Assembly (NCBI GenBank): GCA_003693705.1
Contig: RBZT01000817.1
Span: 1 to 46,221, forward strand
Reading direction: 5' to 3'
Source of the DNA: Polymyxa betae
Lineage: Eukaryota; Endomyxa; Phytomyxea; Plasmodiophorida; Plasmodiophoridae
Length of the DNA stretch: 46,221 nt
Position numbers and translations under genes: made by a program
Shown: positions 42,797 to 46,221 of the stretch, in pieces
Layout of the letters: each line of letters begins with the position of its first letter
Position numbering within the stretch: position 1 is the first letter of the stretch
Notes under the pieces: model-generated
The model's input: only the letters and a program-made list of their open reading frames with translations
The model's database searches: none
Told to the model about the DNA's origin: nothing

Positions 42797-43456
42797 TTAA
42801 CAGAGAGCGTGCCCATGCAAGCAGAGTAGAGCGATCGCGAAGCATGATCCAACATTCACTGCAATAGCTAAGGTCGTCGTCTGAGTGACGACGATGTACA
42901 CGGAAAGGATCAAGTTGATGGCAGAGATGAATATTGAGCCCAGCGACACTAATTGAATACCGGTGACATTTGATGATGAATCCATGGAAAGTTGTGAGAT
43001 CTCCATTTTAATGAACACAAGGGCAGATAGTGCATATAAGAGGAAGAGCGAATTCCATCGATTCAAGACCGCCCAATTCGTGTTGTCGAAAGATTCATCT
43101 TGATCAATAGTTTCACGGTAAGGCCTTCGGAATATCCATTGTACGTACAGATAGGACAAGAGCAGCCAAGTCGGTTTCTCAAACCCAACCCACGGAACAC
43201 AGACACATAATGCGATTGTTGTGATAATAAAAGGTATCAAATGCAGATCATATCGACTTTGTACAAAAAACCGCATAGCAAAGAAGATTACATTGAGTTT
43301 CCCTAACGAAAACGCGGCAAGTTCGAAAACCGACGTTTGTCTGTGGATCTCAAACCTGACCAAGATATAAAGGACAATGACATGACAGATCAGGCCGATC
43401 AGATATTCAACGATAGCCAGTGATCGATCGGAATTCCAATCGACAGATCCGCACAT
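42797..43456 (-). CDS. Multi-pass membrane protein, unknown
   Basis: A single open frame of 219 residues from ATG 43456. About six hydrophobic helices are visible, including AIVEYLIGLICHVIVLYILV, LIPFIITTIALCVCVPWV, WLLLSYLYVQWIF, SLFLLYALSALVFI, GSIFISAINLILSVYIVV and NVGSCFAIALLCL. A polar loop after the fourth helix includes SSSNVTG, a possible N-glycosylation site. There is no transporter or receptor signature I recognise. It lies about 230 bp upstream of the small secreted-protein gene on the same strand. Confidence 0.65.
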   Translation of the reverse strand: MCGSVDWNSDRSLAIVEYLIGLICHVIVLYILVRFEIHRQTSVFELAAFSLGKLNVIFFAMRFFVQSRYDLHLIPFIITTIALCVCVPWVGFEKPTWLLLSYLYVQWIFRRPYRETIDQDESFDNTNWAVLNRWNSLFLLYALSALVFIKMEISQLSMDSSSNVTGIQLVSLGSIFISAINLILSVYIVVTQTTTLAIAVNVGSCFAIALLCLHGHALC

Positions 43457-44010
43457 CAGTCGATGTCGTAGGTGGGAGCAGGTCTTGCGGTTGCTGAACC
43501 AACGGGACGGGAAGATAAACGAGGGAGGGAGCGCAACGTAGAAAGCTGGGATGAGACAGGGTCAACATGAAGGAGTAGAACAGTGCGCTAACTGCCTAGA
43601 CGGAGTGGGGGGTTGCGCCAACTGGACACGCCATCGCGGGCAATGAAAAGCACGCCCGAAGGGCGGCAACCATGAGTGAAATGCAATCGTAGAAGTGGGT
43701 TGTGCGGTCGGTGGAGGAGCGGCTGGTTTCTGTGTCGGAGGAGCATGTCTGTGGACGATTTCCCTATCAATTAGGTATAAGCGAGAATTAATTTCCTATA
43801 TCATAAGATTAGTATAGAGAATTCAGGTTGTGAAGTTCAATTCGATCGTATTATTCACACGTTGTCTTGCTCCACACTAGAGGTCGCGTTCGCCGGACAT
43901 TCTACAGATCTCGCGTTGTTCCAGATGATCTTCCACTTCAGACTGAAAGATCAACAATTCGACAATTTTGTATTGAGAAAACAGAAACAGAGAAATGGAC
44001 GTTATCGATC
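43457..44010. other. Intergenic, no supported gene
   Basis: Probably the promoter of the membrane-protein gene and the 3' region of the BTB gene. Short frames have no domain. Confidence 0.4.
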
Positions 44011-44877
44011 TCAAAATCCATTTTGGTCAAGATTATGGAATCGTTCCGCAAATGCCCGATAGAGAAAGACTTGATCACTCTCAGGAGGTTCAAATATGAT
44101 CGTGCGGGCTGTGAGGCCTTTGAAAATGTTATTTAATACTGTTCGACTCCATCTCTTGCTAATGTTTTGAACAACGTCCTGGAAAAGCAGCACCATTTTG
44201 TGGTCTTTAACCCGTAATATTATACTAAAGCTATCATCTTTGGGAACGACACCTGCGGCAAAACACGAAGTGATCCAAACGGGCCAAATACCACAATCAG
44301 AAGACAACTTGACAATATGAGAGAATGTGTCCGGGTCCAGTTGATACAGCCGCGGATTACAGCGCAATATCGTGAGATTGTTTGCGATGGCTATTTTCAC
44401 AGCTTGAAATGTTTTTGGCAACTCATGATTCTGGCAGAATGAAGCTGTGCTGATCGCTTGATCGTTGGTGTATGAAAGAGTACTCAGCAAATCATCGCAT
44501 ATCGTCGTCATTTTCGGTGATATCATATATTCAGCGATCTGTGCCACGATGAATATCTGATCGAGACGTTCCTCGCTGAGTTTACAAAGACCATACGCGA
44601 CCTTCAGAAAATATTCGAAGCATTGAGAGATGCCTCGAGACTTTGATATTGGAAAATGTTCCAGCTCCTTAAGATCCGGGAGTTGAATGCGAACAACCGC
44701 AGCGGGTTCACGATCACCATCTTCTGGGAGAGGCCATTTGACAAAACTCTGCAGATAACCGCTGACCGGAATCAGGACGTCTCGGTGACCATAGAACGTC
44801 TGATCGTTGACGATCAGCGTCAGGTCGGAGCAGGCGGCCTTGTTGAACAGAGCCTGTACGACCTGGTTCAGTTCCAT
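44011..44877 (-). CDS. BTB/POZ-domain protein (gene B)
   Basis: One exon encodes 288 residues from ATG 44877. The BTB core is at the N-terminus: QALFNKAACSDLTLIVNDQT, FYGHRDVLIPVSGYLQSFVK, then VVRIQLPDLKEL and FEYFLKVAYG in place of the usual YTG helix. It is followed by a BACK-like helical region (AEYMISPKMTTICDDLL) and a C-terminal part with no Kelch or zinc-finger repeats. BTB proteins usually dimerise and can recruit CUL3. It differs clearly from the two-exon BTB gene at 20-21 kb. Confidence 0.78.
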   Translation of the reverse strand: MELNQVVQALFNKAACSDLTLIVNDQTFYGHRDVLIPVSGYLQSFVKWPLPEDGDREPAAVVRIQLPDLKELEHFPISKSRGISQCFEYFLKVAYGLCKLSEERLDQIFIVAQIAEYMISPKMTTICDDLLSTLSYTNDQAISTASFCQNHELPKTFQAVKIAIANNLTILRCNPRLYQLDPDTFSHIVKLSSDCGIWPVWITSCFAAGVVPKDDSFSIILRVKDHKMVLLFQDVVQNISKRWSRTVLNNIFKGLTARTIIFEPPESDQVFLYRAFAERFHNLDQNGF

Positions 44878-45718
44878 TTCCGTAACGACCCTGCTACTAT
44901 ATGGGCATCTACGGAGTTGCGCATTTCAGATCTGAAGGAGAAGAGAAAGCATCACGAGCAAATTGCGGGCCTGGACTGCGATCCCGAATGGCTAATGTTG
45001 GAACGGGTTGCCCCATTGTCCAGCGGATTCATCACGATCGGAGTTTCAGTACTCTTGATAGTTGATAGAATTTCATGATTGGAGTTTTGATGCTGTATAC
45101 CTAATCATGATTGAGGTGGAAGGCGTCCTGGCAGTAACTGTTTTCGAAAACTACAGAATGAAAAGCAGTTCGATTTCAGCGGTAGAAGATACTTTAGTTC
45201 AATTCAGCGTCAATTTGATCTTCTATCCGGACGTACGGTGCTTCGTCGCTCCGGAGCAATCGACAGACCTCCGCGGTCTTTGACAGCTCGGGCGGTGATG
45301 ATTATGAAAACATTATTGTATAGGCCAGACAGGAATAATGAGATAATTGAAGAGATGTTTGTCCCAGAACCTAACGGGAACTTCGTTTGTTTAGCTCGAT
45401 GAATCAAATCATACGTTTAGAGACGGATATGGTCTTGGCCATTAAATGGCGCGCTTCCTTATCAAAACCCTAAAACCCTTTCATGTTGGAACCGCGCTTT
45501 CCAAATTCCATGTCTGCAGGATTTCGAACGCAACGAGGCTGCATGGGTGTTGTGGAATGTTATCATGACATTCTGGCTGAATCAAACAATCCACGGACTT
45601 AGTGTCTGACTTGCATTCCGTGCATGAGAGGTCCGATTGATTTGAGCCGTCATTATACCCAATACGAATAAGACAATATAATAGATGGTCGAATTTCTCA
45701 GATGGAGGCACAGCTGAA
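44878..45718. other. Intergenic, no supported gene
   Basis: Plus-strand frames here mostly shadow the BTB gene or lack domains. An AACCCTAAAACCC telomere-like motif occurs near 45468. Confidence 0.4.
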
Positions 45719-45789
45719 GCGCCATTGGTTGAATGGTACAATAGCTCGTTGCCAACGAGTTGGCCCGGGTTCGATTCCCGGATGGCGCA
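45719..45789 (+). tRNA. tRNA-Gly (anticodon GCC)
   Basis: It has 71 nt with a perfect acceptor stem GCGCCAT/ATGGCGC, anticodon loop TTGCCAA on a CTCG/CGAG stem, and T arm CCGGGTTCGATTCCCGG. There is no intron. A T run follows at 45793. Confidence 0.96.
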
Positions 45790-46221
45790 TTCCTTTTTTT
45801 TGCCTTATCGAGATACGTAATTATGTTGATAATCAGATCACAGGAGCAGTGTAACGAAATCATAGAAGCGGGAAACTATTTCTGTCTGTCTGTTGGCAAT
45901 GGCGGCGAATCATCTTGCTACCGGACACCGCACTAAGACCGTCATGGCCTGAGCGAAAGGCAGGCGCAAGAACTTATTCCAACAGATATACTGGAAATGC
46001 TATCGAAATCCTTCACAGTGAGAAATTCATATCTTTACAGACTTTCTATCATGTATACAGCAACTCAATATAACAAACTTAATAGTCCACGATACAGCCG
46101 AGAGACTTGCTAAATTCTGTTATGAATCTGCTGGGATACGCAGGCAGCTGAGGCAAACAAAGAGTGGGTCTGTATTGATCTAAAGCATCGCGGTACACAG
46201 AACACGACCGTACTTGATCTT
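45790..46221. other. Window end, nothing recognised
   Basis: No coding or RNA signal is seen. Confidence 0.5.

Noticed and set aside
44656-45078. 140-residue plus-strand ORF
   Set aside because: It runs antisense through the BTB domain of the gene at 44011-44877, which is the better model.
1-46221. CRISPR arrays, rRNA genes or bacterial operons
   Set aside because: No regularly spaced repeats, no rRNA sequence, and the genes are spliced eukaryotic ones.

Overview
This is nuclear DNA of a eukaryote: genes are broken by short GT-AG introns, the tRNA genes are eukaryotic (one has an intron after position 37), and there are nucleocytoplasmic transport, RNA-polymerase-CTD-kinase and RRM genes. 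A CEP131/AZI1-like gene implies a lineage with centrioles or flagella. Together with compact introns and two CCCTAA-type repeat tracts, this suggests a unicellular flagellated or zoosporic eukaryote (for example a zoosporic fungus or another protist). I cannot name the species. No bacterial, organellar or CRISPR features were seen. Left part, 0.3-15.6 kb, is the conserved gene-rich block: a partial gene end, a pogo-type MITE, tRNA-Gln, a CDK9/CDK12-like kinase on the minus strand, a small minus-strand gene, a many-exon exportin-4 gene on the plus strand, a convergent unknown gene with a CPRC motif, a compact three-exon RRM protein, and a very small two-exon gene. Middle part, 16-32 kb: two long multi-exon genes on the minus strand that start with signal peptides (16.3-18.1 and 25.0-27.2 kb), a complete 373-bp hAT-type MITE with an 8-bp target duplication, a BTB protein, four tRNAs or small genes, and the CEP131-like coiled-coil gene. 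Right part, 32-46 kb, is accessory and repeat-rich: an R2-like non-LTR retrotransposon with a nuclease-type C-terminus, sitting between two (TC)n tracts just upstream of a small ORF; a third candidate secreted or F-box-like gene; a decayed RNase-H LINE and a tRNA-like/(ATCCA)n-tailed repeat with copies elsewhere in the window; a small secreted cysteine-containing protein; a multi-pass membrane protein; a second BTB protein; and tRNA-Gly. How the parts relate: the housekeeping genes (CTD kinase, exportin-4, RRM factor, tRNAs) form the conserved background. The three signal-peptide genes look like members of one lineage-specific family, and the retroelements and MITEs supply most of the sequence between them. 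Exon boundaries were worked out by hand from reading-frame continuity and GT/AG signals; family names rest on recognised motifs, not on database searches.
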